Positions 38,555 through 49,396 of a DNA stretch of 64,000 nucleotides are shown in pieces (position 1 is the first letter of the stretch; each line of letters starts with the position of its first letter). A model generated the notes under the pieces. That model saw only the letters and a list, made by a program, of their open reading frames with translations. It was not told the origin of the DNA and did not search any database. The stretch is from contig JASGJG010000001.1 of assembly GCA_049840835.1 (NCBI GenBank), positions 248,001 to 312,000 of the forward strand, given 5' to 3'. The translations under genes and the position numbers were made by a program. The stretch is from JANLTX01 sp049840835 (GTDB lineage: Bacteria; Armatimonadota; Armatimonadia; Armatimonadales; Armatimonadaceae).

Positions 38555-41397
38555 ATGTCTCTTCCCGCGAATATGGTAACGTTCCTTTTCACGGATATCG
38601 AAGGCAGTACCCGGCTCTGGGAAGCACATCCCGAAGCTATGCGAGTGGCACTACAGCGCCATGACCTTCTTCTCCGCCAGGCCATAGAAGGCAATGGCGG
38701 CACTGTCTTCAAAACCATGGGAGATGCGTTTTGCGCAGCATTCCCAACAGCACAAGCCGGGCTGATTGCGGCTCGCCATATCCAGAAGTCACTGGAGACG
38801 GAGGGGTGGCCAGAGCCGATTACGATGCTTCGAGTGCGTATGGCTTTGCACTCTGGTATTGCGGAGCATCGTGATGGGGACTATTTTGGCCCACCCCTGA
38901 ACCGAGTAGCGCGCCTGCTGTCCGCAGGGCATGGAGGGCAGACTCTACTTTCTCAAGCGACTCTGGAGCTACTAGGGGAATCTCCGGATTTTATAGAGCT
39001 TGGTCTACACCGACTGAAAGACCTGCCGGAACCCGAGCGAGTCTGGCAGCTACCAGGCGAGTTCCCACCCCTGCACTCCCTGCCGCTCTATCCGCATAAC
39101 CTGCCTGTACAGCGCACGACTTTCATAGGGCGGGAACAGGAAACGGGAGCTTTATTAGAACTGCTGGCTGGCACCCACCTGCTGACTCTTACCGGCTCGG
39201 GTGGTTGTGGCAAGACCCGGCTAGCCCAACAGGTTGCTATAAGCGCTCTGGAGCGATTCCCGGATGGTGTCTGGCAGGTGGAGCTTGCCGCCCTTACCGA
39301 TCTGGAGCGGTTGCCACGCGCCATTGCCAGTGTTTTAGAAATCAAAGAAGAACCGGGGCGCACCCCGACAGAATCGCTATTGGCGTTTTTGAAGACTCGC
39401 CGACTTCTTCTGCTTCTCGATAACTGCGAGCATCTGATAGAGTCAGTAGCCATGCTGGCGGAAGAACTACTCTCCGGGTGTCCACAACTAACCATACTGG
39501 CCACCAGCCGCGAAGGACTAGGGTTGCCAGGGGAGCGGAACTATCGCATTCCGCCTCTGTCGCTGCCACGCCCCCCGTTTACTGCTGTACGCGCGACGGA
39601 TATCGCCACGTTCGAGTCAGTACGCCTTTTGCTAGACCGTATCGAAGTGCACCGTCCTGAGTTTTCCTTGACGGACTCCAGCGCTCCTAAGGTAGCTCAG
39701 CTCTGTGCTCGACTAGATGGGATTCCGCTAGCCATTGAACTGGCAGCGGCTCGCTCACGCTCTTTAACTGTTGAGGAAATCAATACGCGCCTGGATGATC
39801 GCTTTCGGCTCCTGACTGGCGGCTCTCGTGCCGCCCTGCCTCGTCAACAAACCCTCCGTGCCTTAATTGACTGGAGCTACGATCTGCTCATCCAACAAGA
39901 GAAAGACCTTCTGTGCCGATTGTCTGTATTCTCAGGTGGCTGGACTCTAGAGGCTGCAGAGTCTGTGTGTCAGAGTGAACTCAATGAAGACTGGGAGATT
40001 CTAGACCATCTCACTAGCCTTACCGACAAATCCCTGGTCATTGTAGAACCTATTGAGGGACGTATGCGCTACCGCTTCCTGGAAACGGTGCGACAGTATG
40101 CGCTGGATCGCCTTCTGGAAAGCGGGCAGAGCGAATTCGTTAGGGACAGGCATCGGGACTACTACCATGCATTTCTCACACTTCTGGAAGAGGCATGGAA
40201 TAAGAAGAGCCCGGAAGGAGAGCAACCCTGGTGGCAGCAGATAGCCGCCGAGTATGAAAATCTATGGGCGGCTCTGGAGTGGAAACGAGACGAAACAGCA
40301 TTAGAGATTGCCATTATTCTCAGACGTTACTGGGTTCTACGGGGCTATCTGCGGGAAGGGCAGGCCCAGCTTGAGAGCTTGCTGACAACTGGTGAGGAGA
40401 GGTTCTCAGCTAAGTTACGCGCGAAAGGACGGCTGGGTCTGGGAGCACTACTCCGTTTTCAAGGCAACTACCCGAAGGCGTACACCTGTCTGACGGAGGC
40501 GCTTACTTTACTGGAAGAACTAGACGAACCAGCACTTACGGCAAGCACGCTAAGTCAGCTAGGTATTGTGCGGCAATATCAGGGTGACTTCGTAAAAGCG
40601 CAAGAGTTCTATGAGAAGGCCATTGTTCTCGGAGAAGAGATAAAAGATTTTCTGGAGGTGGCGAACACATCTAACAGTCTTGGTCTGTTGCATACCGAGC
40701 GGGGGAACTCGAAGCCGCTCAGACCTGCCTGGAGCGGGCGCTTACCCTATACCGGGAGTCTGAAAAAGAAAACAATATTGCCCTGGTGCTGGGTAATCTG
40801 GCGATTGTCTATGCTCGGAAAGAGGAGCTAGATAAAGCGCAAGCGATGTTCGAAGAGTCGCTGGTGGTTCAAAGGAAAGTGGGAGACAGACAGGGTAGCG
40901 CCAGAACACTGGATAATCTGGCAAAGCTGGCCACGGTACAGAAAGAGGACACCGCCGCCCAAAAGTATGCCGAAGAAAGTCTGACGCTTCGCCGAGAGAT
41001 CGGTGATCATCGCGGCACCTTTGTAAGCTTGCAGACTCTGGCGAAGATCGCTCTACGGCGTGACGAGCTGGAAGTAGTGAAACAATGCTGCCGCGAAAGC
41101 CTGGATGCCTGGCGAGGCTCGGAAAGCCTGCCCGCACTCACAGACTGGCTCTATGGTATTGCAAGTCTTTGTATCGCACAGAACGATGCCCAGGGAGCCG
41201 CGACGCTGATGGTTGCTGCCGATACGCTCAAAGAACACATCGGGCTATTACCTACTCCTGATGCTGTGGAACAGCAAGAGAAGGAATGGGCAGAAGTGCA
41301 GGCAGCATTATCTCCAGAGGCGTTTGAGGCTGCCTGTAAGCGCGGAAAATCGCTCTCCTACGATGAGGCAATCGTGTTAGCTCTGGAGAAACTGTAA
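38555..41397 (+). pseudogene. Cyclase - NB-ARC - TPR regulator, copy 2, with frameshift
   Basis: Reads as 38555-40831 (758 residues) and then 40786-41397 in another frame. Similarity to copy 1 is continuous until LGLLHTERG near 40700. There the sequence has five Gs (40701-40705); a sixth would restore the expected ERGELEAAQTCLERAL and join the TPR tail NLAIVYARKEELDKAQ. Cyclase (FTDIEGSTRLWE, GDAFCAAF) and ATPase (GSGGCGKTRLAQ) motifs are intact, so a truncated product would lack only the last TPRs. It starts 20 nt after copy 1 with no clear own promoter. True mutation, a slippage-prone tract and consensus error are all possible. Confidence 0.85.
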
Positions 41398-41410
41398 GCT
41401 ATTACACAGG

Positions 41411-41416
41411 TATAAT
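41411..41416 (+). promoter_or_regulatory. -10 box of cyclase-STAND copy 3
   Basis: TATAAT 5 nt before the ATG at 41422; same sequence context as at 35677. Confidence 0.55.
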
Positions 41417-41421
41417 TTCCC

Positions 41422-44255
41422 ATGCCTCTCCCCACAAGTGTGGTGACCTTTCTCTTTACCGATATAGAGAGCAGCACTCGTATCTGGGAGGCGCATCCCG
41501 AAGCCATGCGAGTGGCGTTGCAACAGCACGATGCCTTATTACGCCAGGCTATAGAAAATCAGGGCGGCTCAATTTTTAAGACAGTAGGAGACGCCTTTTG
41601 CGCCGTATTTCCTACTGCTAAGGCTGGTCTTGCCGCCGCCCGTGCTGCACAAGAAGAGCTTGCTACCGAGGATTGGCCAGAGCCACTAACCATCAAGGTT
41701 CGCATGGCTTTGCACTCTGGTATTGCGGAGCATCGTGATGGGGACTACTTTGGCCCACCGCTCAATCGAGTGGCACGGCTATTAGCTGCTGGTCATGGCG
41801 GTCAAACTCTACTTTCTCAAGCGACTCTGGAGCTACTAGGGGAATCTCCGGATTTTATAGAGCTTGGCTTACACCGGCTCAAAGACTTACCAGAGCCTGA
41901 GCGAATCTGGCAGCTTCCTGGTGATTTTCCCCCGCTACGATCCTTACCCCTCTATCCGCATAATCTACCCAGTCAACGCACTACCTTCATTGGGCGAGAG
42001 CAAGAAAAAAGGACATTGCTGCTCTGCTGAAGAGCACACGATTGCTTACTCTAACCGGGGCTGGTGGTTGTGGTAAGACCCGGCTATCGCAACAAGCTGC
42101 AATAGAGGCGCTGGCGAGTTATCCCGATGGTATCTGGCTGGTGGAACTGGCTGCCCTTACTGACCCGGAGCGGTTGCCGCGTGCTCTTGCTGGTGTTTTG
42201 GAAGTCAAAGAAGAGCCAGGGCATACGACCACAGAGTCTCTGCTTACTTATCTAAAGCCTCGCCGCTTGCTGCTTCTGCTGGATAACTGCGAACATCTTG
42301 TGGAAGCTGTCGCGATTTTGGTGGATAGATTGCTCGCCGGGTGTGCTCAACTGACTATTCTAGCTACAAGTCGTGAGGGTCTGGGAGTACAAGGAGAACA
42401 GAACTACAGAGTGCCCCCTCTCTCGTTGCCTAGCCCCCCATTTGAGTCAGTGCGCGTTGAGGACCTGGCGGTATTAGATTCGGTTCGCTTACTCCTGGAT
42501 CGTATCGAAATGCATCGCCCGGAGTTTGTCCTTACTGGTGCGAATGCCCCCACAGTGGCTCAGTTCTGTGCGCGATTAGATGGTATTCCGTTGGCCATTG
42601 AACTGGCAGCGGCACGAACGCGCTCGCTGGGTGTGGAAGAGATAAACGCTCGCTTAGACGACCGGTTCCGATTACTCACGGGTGGTTCTCGCACAGCACT
42701 CCCCAGACAGCAGACACTCCGAGCCTTAATAGACTGGAGCTATGATTTACTCACTCAGCAAGAGAAAGACCTACTGTGTCGACTGAGTGTGTTCTCTGGT
42801 GGCTGGAGTCTGGAAGCCGCTGAGTCTGTCTGCCAGAGTGACCAAAACGAAGACTGGGAAATCTTAGACCATCTCACCAACCTGACCGATAAATCCCTGG
42901 TCACTGTAGAACCAGATGAGCATCAGACACGCTATCGGCTACTGGAGACAGTGCGGCAGTACGCCCACGAGCACCTTAAGGAGACTGGTGAGAGCGAAAC
43001 GGTGCGAGAGCGGCACCGAGATTATTACTGTACATGGCTTGCTGCTCTAGATGAAGAGGCGCCAAATCACGGTAATAATGGCAATCTCTCCAAGTGGCAA
43101 AAGCAAGTAACAGAGTATGACAACATTTGGGCTGCCATGGAGTGGAAACGAGATGAGCAGGCATTGGATCTTGCTATTCATTTACGTAGCCATTGGATTC
43201 TGCGGGGACAACTGCGCGAGGGTCAGGCACAGCTAGAAAGTCTGCTAGTTGTGGGTGCAGAGGCATTCTCAGTGAAGTTACGAGCAAGAGGGCTGCAGAC
43301 ACTGGGAATCCTTCAGCGTTTCCAGGGGGACTATCCGGCAGCACATGCCAGCCTCACTGAGGCTCTCGCTTTAGCAGAGCAGCTAGGCGAACTCAACCTT
43401 ATCGCCATCGTACTGAGCCAGCTAGGCGTTGTGTATCAATATCAAGGAAGCTTTGCCCTGGCTCAGGAGTGTTACGAAAAGGTCATCGCTCTTGGTGATG
43501 AGGTGAAAGATACAGCGACTGCCTATAACAGTCTGGGCGTTTTGCATAGTGACCGAGGTGAATTGGCAGCAGCTCAGGACTGTATGGAACGAGCTATCGA
43601 ACTATATCAAAAACACACGCATGAAAAACACAATGTTGCGCTCGTGCTGGGTAACCTGGGTGTGGTGCATGGTCGTAAAGGCGAGCTGGATAGAGCGAAG
43701 ACGATGTTTGAGGAGTCGATAGCAGTCCATCGGGAGCTCGGAGATAGACAGGGAGTGGCGGCAACTCTGGATAACCTGGGATATCTGGCTCTGATACAAG
43801 GGGATGACAGAACCGCTCAGGTGTATACGGAAGAGGGCCTGACGCTACGGCGCGAGATTGGCGACCTGCGTGGTGCGGCAATCAATTTGCGTGCTCTAAG
43901 TGATCTGATGCTGCGCCGTGGAGAGATTGTGCAGGCGAAAACCTATCTCCTGGAGTGCTTCAATGCCTGGCGTGGTTCGGAGAGCCTGCCAGGGCTAGCT
44001 TCCTGGTTGAGTGCTGTTGTGTCTGTCTGCGCTGCACAGAGTGATGCACAGGGAGTCGCAGTTCTGATGGGAGCCACCGATGCGCTTTATCAGCACATAG
44101 GGCTATCGCGCTCCCCGGATATGCTCGAAAAGCGGGCAAAGCAAATATCCGATGCGCAGGCCGCACTGGATCCTGAAACATTCGAAGTTGCCCATGAGAG
44201 CGGCAAGGCGCTTTCCCTGGAGGACGCTATCGCGCTGGCTCTGACGAAGCTGTAA
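41422..44255 (+). pseudogene. Cyclase - NB-ARC - TPR regulator, copy 3, with frameshift
   Basis: Reads as a cyclase part (41422-42030, 202 residues) and an NB-ARC/TPR part (42042-44255, 737 residues). Between GREQEK and TLTGAGGCGKTR the frame is lost at a run of six As (42005-42010); a seventh A gives EQEKKDIAALLKSTRLLTLTG, matching copies 1 and 2. If the break is real, the cell would make a free-standing cyclase domain. A separate ATPase-TPR protein would need its own start, possibly the ATG at 42042. Motifs in both halves are intact. The end overlaps the convergent CHAT-like gene by 29 bp. Confidence 0.85.
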
Positions 44256-45459
44256 CTAGCTCCCACCAGCCAGCCGCATTGCTATTGGTGGCTTTCAGGC
44301 GATTCAAGCGGGCTTCTGGATCTCCGACGATACGCAGGATGGCGGGATAGGTCTTGCCGTCCAACACATTGTGAGCGTCGTAGTAACGTTGCGCTTCCGC
44401 TACGGCTTCTCGCACGGTCTTGCCTGCGCGCAGTGTTTCCCAGAACAGGCGGGCGCAGTGACCATCTACCACGGCAGGTGCATCGAAGCCTACATAGGCT
44501 CGGCCCGGCGTACTGTCTTGAATACCCAGTGCGGTGGGAATTGCCCGCGCGCCCTCAGCAAGCGTAGAGCAAGAGTCCGCGAAGACCAGCTGGAGGGGAG
44601 GGCGCCACCCGCGTCGCTCGCTCTGCAGCGCCATCTCCGCGGCGGTGACTTTTTGCGGATCGCTCAGGCTCAGAGTAGGAGCCACGGCATTCGGAGAGCC
44701 ATGCAGGGCGAATGTGAGCGTGGTGGCTTCCCGAAGCTGACGCAGAAAGAGGTCACGCACACCATTCTCTGGCACGGCTTCGCTGTCTCTGCCCTCGCCC
44801 GCTCCTGCCAGCAGAGGTAGAGAGAACCCGCGGGCCTGGCCGCCGCGCTGATAGACCAGGAACCAGTCTTCATCGGTAAACGTGCACCCTTGCTCATCGG
44901 TCGCACGAGTAACGAAGCGAATCAGCTGCCCATCTGCAAGTGCCGCTGGAGCGTAGCGAATCCCAGTAGGTGCGCCCCGTTGCCCGAACATTTTTGTTTC
45001 GCATAAAGACAGACCATCTGCTAGGCGAACAGAGAACTCGCGTGCACCTCCTCGAACTCCTTCTGGTAGATGGAAGTCATAGCGGGTATCACAGCCGGAG
45101 ACAAAAGGGAGCAGAATCCGCATGCGATAGTGTGTCCCCAGTGGCAGTGCCAGCTTGCGAGTAATCACCTGCCCCGGTTTTTCGATGACCGTCAGGGCAC
45201 GTAGAGTAGCACGGGTAGAGCCTGCTATATGGCTTACCAGAGTCGCATCGTCTGGTAGAGCACTCTCTGAGAGATTCCACGGTCCCTCCAGTACCTCTTC
45301 TACAATAGCAGCTGGCGGTAGGTCGGCCCTCTCTCCACTCCAGCGAACCGTAGCCATAGTGACCCGCCCGGTTCGAGTGATACTCGCGGCGGAAAACTCC
45401 GCCCGTGCACTCAGCGCTAGCGCGAATAGAACAACCAGTGCTACGATCTTGGCCCGCAT
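44227..45459 (-). CDS. Secreted caspase-fold (CHAT-like) protein
   Basis: 410 residues. Signal peptide (..ALALSARAEF), then a beta-rich region to about 200 and a C-terminal domain (about 210-385) with a His-Gly and Cys pair typical of caspase-like proteases: TLTFALHGSPN and LQLVFADSCSTLAEGARAIP, followed by RAYVGFDAPAVVDGHCARLFWETLRAGKTVREAV, which resembles the end of CHAT/C14-like domains. Catalytic His and Cys are therefore present. Export of a CHAT-like protein is uncommon; the substrate is unknown. Location beside STAND-type regulators is suggestive, but it is on the opposite strand. Confidence 0.7.
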   Translation of the reverse strand: MRAKIVALVVLFALALSARAEFSAASITRTGRVTMATVRWSGERADLPPAAIVEEVLEGPWNLSESALPDDATLVSHIAGSTRATLRALTVIEKPGQVITRKLALPLGTHYRMRILLPFVSGCDTRYDFHLPEGVRGGAREFSVRLADGLSLCETKMFGQRGAPTGIRYAPAALADGQLIRFVTRATDEQGCTFTDEDWFLVYQRGGQARGFSLPLLAGAGEGRDSEAVPENGVRDLFLRQLREATTLTFALHGSPNAVAPTLSLSDPQKVTAAEMALQSERRGWRPPLQLVFADSCSTLAEGARAIPTALGIQDSTPGRAYVGFDAPAVVDGHCARLFWETLRAGKTVREAVAEAQRYYDAHNVLDGKTYPAILRIVGDPEARLNRLKATNSNAAGWWELVTASSEPAR

Positions 45460-45516
45460 CCTGGTATAAATTTCGGTCTGGCGCTCCGAGCGAATCGCTG
45501 TTATTTTTGCAGGTTA

Positions 45517-46246
45517 ATGAGTGAAGTCCGGCTGGCGCGTGAGGCGATGCGGGTGCGATTCGAACTACTGCTACGCGGCGAGGATGCTTCTCGGTTGCGT
45601 GGTGCGGGCGAAGAAGCGCTAGATGAAATCACCCGTGTGGAGCAGCTACTTCAGCCCGTTTTCACCGACCAGCGACCTCTATCGGGTAAACACAGACGGG
45701 TTCACCCGCCCGATATCCGTCAGCGGGACAACCGCTGTTTTCCTGTCACAGGCACAGAGGCTGACCGAGGCCACGGGTGGTGCGTTCGATATTACGGCGA
45801 CTTCAGGTGGCGCCGGGTTTACCCTGGAGGGCAATGAAGTTCGCCTGCCTACCTCCACCACACGCTTAGACCCTGGCGGATTGGCAAAGGGCTGGGCGCT
45901 GGAGCGGGCCGCTGAACTTCTGGTAGAGGCTGGCGTGACCAGTGCTTTACTTCATGGGGGCACCAGCAGCATTATCGGGCTGGGGCCAGAGACCTGGCCT
46001 ATCGCCATCGCGGGCACCGACCTTACGATTCCTTTGCAGGGCAGCGCTCTCTCCGTGTCCGGCACACTGGAGCGAGCGCATGTATACGACCCTGCCACGG
46101 GGCTACCCATAGATGCCGCACGGCTTGCTGTGGTACAAACTGCCTCTGCCACGGAGGCAGAGGCACTCTCCACGGCGCTCTTAGTGACCGGGGAGCTAGA
46201 AACTCTTATCACTCGATTCCCTCATGCCCGGCTCTGGCTGTTTTGA
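45517..46246 (+). pseudogene. apbE: ApbE-like FAD:protein FMN transferase with frameshift
   Basis: The N-terminal part (45517 on: MRVRFELLLRGED, EALDEITRVEQLL) and the rest (SPFSPTSDLYRVNTDGFTR..) lie in different frames. One extra T at about 45650-45651 separates LL from the expected SPFSPTSDLYRVN. The C-terminal part has ApbE hallmarks DPGGLAKGWALERAAELL, LLHGGTSSI and AHVYDPATGLP. ApbE transfers FMN from FAD to a Thr of flavoproteins such as RnfG/NqrC. There is no lipoprotein signal, so a cytosolic form. If the indel is real the gene is dead. Confidence 0.8.
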
Positions 46247-46271
46247 CTAGTTCTTGTGGTAGATTGGCCGC

Positions 46272-47306
46272 ATGAAGTGGCTGGACCTCGACGGTGAGAC
46301 GAAGCGGCAGATTGTCGTAGACCGAGAGCCAGGGCAGTATCTGGGGCATGTAACTTGCGTGCTCTTAGACGATAGAAAGACCATTCTCGCTGTCTATCCC
46401 AAAGGCCACGGCAAGGGACCGATTGTCTACAAGCGGAGTACCGATGGTGGTAAGACCTGGTCTGAGCGCTTGCCCACACCGCCTAACTGGGCCACTAGCC
46501 AGGAATGCCCGACCCTCTTTCGCACCAGAGATAAAACTGGCAAGAAGCGGATTTTGCTCCTCTGTGGCCTCTACCCTATTCGGCAGGCTGTCTCCGAAGA
46601 CGAAGGCCAGACCTGGAGTGAACTTTCCCCTATCGGAGACTACGGCGGCATCGTGCCTATGGGGAGTATGATTCGGCTGAAGAACGGAGACTACCTGGCG
46701 TTCTTCCATGATGATGGTCGGTACTATGCCAACTCCGGCAAGACCACCGGGCGGTTCCATGTCTACTCGGTGCGCTCGGCAGATGGTGGGGTTACCTGGT
46801 CCAATCCCACTGTAGTCGCTCACCTGTCCGATTTGCATCTCTGCGAACCCGGCGCGCTGCGTTCTCCAGATGGCAAGCAGCTAGCCGTTCTTCTGCGCGA
46901 GAACAGGCGCGTGAAGAACTCCCATGTGATTTTCTCCAACGACGAAGGCGTGACCTGGACAAAGCCACGCGAGCTACCCACCACGCTTACCGGCGACCGC
47001 CATACTCCGGTCTATACGCCAGATGGCAGGCTCTTCATCAGCTTCCGCGATATGGCGGCAAACTCGCCAACCAAAGGCGACTGGGTAGCCTGGGTAGGAA
47101 CCTACGACGATATTCTGCAAAACCGAGATGGCCAGTACCACGTGCGCCTAAAAGACAACCAGCACGCCTGGGACTGCGCCTATCCCGGTGTGGTGATACT
47201 GCGCGATAGTACGATTGTCGCGACTACCTACGGACACTGGGCCGAGGGAGAAGCTCCCTATATCCTCAGTGTGCGCCTGAAACTTGCCGAGTTAGACCAG
47301 ATGTAG
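46272..47306 (+). CDS. Sialidase-fold (BNR/Asp-box) protein
   Basis: 344 residues, no signal peptide. Four Asp-boxes mark the six-bladed propeller: STDGGKTW, SEDEGQTW, SADGGVTW, SNDEGVTW. ECPTLFR, GSMIRLKNGDYLAFFHDDG and EPGALRSPDGKQLAVLLREN resemble the exo-alpha-sialidase/BNR family of environmental bacteria. Predicted glycosidase or glycan-binding protein; true sialidase activity is unproven because the arginine triad cannot be assigned confidently. Cytosolic location is odd for the family. Predicted leaderless (TAGATT 6 nt before the ATG). It is followed 11 nt later by the next gene. Confidence 0.8.
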   Translation: MKWLDLDGETKRQIVVDREPGQYLGHVTCVLLDDRKTILAVYPKGHGKGPIVYKRSTDGGKTWSERLPTPPNWATSQECPTLFRTRDKTGKKRILLLCGLYPIRQAVSEDEGQTWSELSPIGDYGGIVPMGSMIRLKNGDYLAFFHDDGRYYANSGKTTGRFHVYSVRSADGGVTWSNPTVVAHLSDLHLCEPGALRSPDGKQLAVLLRENRRVKNSHVIFSNDEGVTWTKPRELPTTLTGDRHTPVYTPDGRLFISFRDMAANSPTKGDWVAWVGTYDDILQNRDGQYHVRLKDNQHAWDCAYPGVVILRDSTIVATTYGHWAEGEAPYILSVRLKLAELDQM

Positions 47307-47317
47307 GAGGGCTTCTT

Positions 47318-48409
47318 ATGTATCGTTCCAGGGAGATATTCGAAAAAACGGGCTTATATTCGACCTATGGCACTCTGCTGAAAGCAGAAGACAAACGCTT
47401 GCGAATAGCTGTCAGTCATAGGGACGTAAAGACAAAAACGATACAGAAGTTATTTAGTACTCACTCGAATCAGATCAATGCGAAATTCAGAACTTCGGGA
47501 TATCTGGATTTATGGTTCCTATGCTCTTTTTATGAAAATGTCCCTGTTTACGAAGTCGTGGATTCTGTCGGGGCGCTGACTCAGTGTGAGTGGCGTCGTT
47601 TAAAGAAGGGAACTGCTAATTTCATAGATTATGAACTGGGTTCCTATGAGGGCTTTTACGAGGAACAAAGAACGAATCTTCTACCGGGCAGGAAAGAGAG
47701 AAACAAGGAAGCCGTTGAGTTTATTCGGTTTCTTGATTCGCTATCTGGGAACACCCGCAGCTCAGTCATTGACGGTACCCCCTTCCGGTTGTCCGATCTC
47801 CCTGATTCCGCGAAGAAATCCCTGCAAAACACCATGCAGGCTCTCTTCGATTCTAATGGAGGAAGAGTGGATTTCTCGAAAATCGACAGAGCTAAAATCA
47901 CTATTAAGACAAGTAAGTCAACCGAGGATAGTTCGCGCTATAGCGAGTATGGCATCAATGTAGAGCTAGAAAATGGGCAGTTCTTTTTTACGGTTGATAA
48001 TCATGAAGCAAGAAAAAGAGAACTTGCCAAGGTAGGCCAGAGTGTCAATCCTGAAGATGACGAAAAGCTACCAGCGTTATATTTTCTGGATTACCATGTT
48101 GAGAAAGATTTCGTCCGGCGAAAGCAAGCGATTCAGCTAGAGCTGATGAATAAAGCTATCTCCGTACCGGGTCAGGAGTTCGATATGCCCCGGTTATTGA
48201 AATACTTGCTGGAACGATACCAGATCAATTCTGTATGCGATACGCCCATAAACACGCCTATAAAGAATCTCTCTATTCTAACAGGACCGCTCTGGAAAGT
48301 GCTGGATACAGTATGCCAGCAACTGGGAAAGTGGCAATGGGAATGCCGTGCCACGGGAATGCTAGTGTTGCGTGCTCCCGGAAATCCCTATCTTCGCGCG
48401 GACCTGTAG
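47318..48409 (+). CDS. Unknown protein with C-terminal STN-like domain
   Basis: 363 residues. The first 270 are mixed alpha/beta with no family I recognise (GSYEGFYEEQRTNLLPGRKER, TIKTSKSTEDSSRYSEYGIN). The last 90 (VPGQEFDMPRLLKYLLERY.. to ..WKVLDTVCQQLGKWQWECRATGMLVLRA) look like an STN/secretin short domain, as in several other proteins of this window. There is no signal peptide. GGAGG lies 9 nt before the ATG. It forms an apparent two-gene operon with the sialidase-fold gene and is more A+T-rich than that gene. Confidence 0.65.
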   Translation: MYRSREIFEKTGLYSTYGTLLKAEDKRLRIAVSHRDVKTKTIQKLFSTHSNQINAKFRTSGYLDLWFLCSFYENVPVYEVVDSVGALTQCEWRRLKKGTANFIDYELGSYEGFYEEQRTNLLPGRKERNKEAVEFIRFLDSLSGNTRSSVIDGTPFRLSDLPDSAKKSLQNTMQALFDSNGGRVDFSKIDRAKITIKTSKSTEDSSRYSEYGINVELENGQFFFTVDNHEARKRELAKVGQSVNPEDDEKLPALYFLDYHVEKDFVRRKQAIQLELMNKAISVPGQEFDMPRLLKYLLERYQINSVCDTPINTPIKNLSILTGPLWKVLDTVCQQLGKWQWECRATGMLVLRAPGNPYLRADL

Positions 48410-48427
48410 CTCTGGTACACTTAGGGC

Positions 48428-49303
48428 ATGGCTTCTTTATCTGCGGCTCAGGTGGCGCAGTTCCACCATGATGGTGTGTTGTTGGCCGAAGGCGTGCTGA
48501 CTTCTGAAGATCTCCAACCCGTTATCGATGGTTACACGCGCTGGCTCGACGAACGTGCCATTGAGCTAGGCATCTCCGACCTTGCGCGCGAGCTTCCCTT
48601 TGAGAAACGCTTCGCCCGGCTGCGTGAGCAGAACCGGGATATCGAGAAGGGAATGGACGTGATGAACGCTCGCCTGCCCGAGTTCTTCACGTTTCTGCAC
48701 AACAACAACCTGCTGGATGCCGTGAGTCAGCTTCTGGATACGAATGAGCTGACGATTAATCCCATTCAGCACATTCGTGGGAAAGTAACCGACGATAGTT
48801 CGTCCAGCTACTTCAATGTGCCGTGGCATCAGGATGCCGCCGTGACCTGGGAGGAGGCAGACGATACGCCGATTATCACCTGCTGGATTCCCCTGGTAGA
48901 CGCGACGGTAGAGAATGGCTGCATGGAGATCCTGCCCGATGTCTGGAAGCAGGGCGTGCTGCGCCATATTGCAGGCGGCGGTGGCGCCACTATCGATCCG
49001 GCGGTTCTGCCCGATAGTCAGGCTATTCGCGGCGCGGTCAAGAAGGGCGGTATCGTGTTCATGCACCGCTGCACGCCACATCGCTCGACTCCGAATAGTA
49101 CCGATACCACGCGCTGGAGCCTGGATCTGCGCTATCAGCCCAATGGCCTGCCGACCGGTCGCCCGTTCCATCCTGAGTTCGTGGCTCGCAGCCCTGAGAA
49201 ACCAGCCAGTGTCTGCAGCAGCTACACGGAGTGGGCACGGCGCTGGGAGGAAGCCCTTGCTGCCCCGCCGCCCGCTCGTGGGGCGCACCGCATTTCTATG
49301 TAA
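48428..49303 (+). CDS. Phytanoyl-CoA dioxygenase (PhyH) family protein
   Basis: 291 residues. Fe(II)/2-oxoglutarate-dependent fold with HxD in VPWHQDAAVTW (near 135), the distal His in HRCTPHRSTPN (near 215) and the 2-oxoglutarate Arg in RWSLDLRYQP. The N-terminus AQFHHDGVLLAEGVLT is typical of PhyH. These enzymes hydroxylate small molecules; bacterial members act in secondary metabolism or catabolism of phosphonates and amino acids. The substrate is unknown. TACACT lies 6 nt before the ATG (predicted leaderless). Confidence 0.9.
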   Translation: MASLSAAQVAQFHHDGVLLAEGVLTSEDLQPVIDGYTRWLDERAIELGISDLARELPFEKRFARLREQNRDIEKGMDVMNARLPEFFTFLHNNNLLDAVSQLLDTNELTINPIQHIRGKVTDDSSSSYFNVPWHQDAAVTWEEADDTPIITCWIPLVDATVENGCMEILPDVWKQGVLRHIAGGGGATIDPAVLPDSQAIRGAVKKGGIVFMHRCTPHRSTPNSTDTTRWSLDLRYQPNGLPTGRPFHPEFVARSPEKPASVCSSYTEWARRWEEALAAPPPARGAHRISM

Positions 49304-49396
49304 ATCACCGTCGTAGCAAGCTCGATTCTACCTACCTCACGTTTGCCTCACGCAGGTTGGATACGATGTGGGCAACAGGAAAGGATACCTATTTCA

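Noticed and set aside
35688..44255. Horizontal defence island of STAND (Avs-like) genes
   Set aside because: The genes are cyclase-NB-ARC-TPR regulators with normal composition and no nuclease or protease effector; the defence role has no support here.
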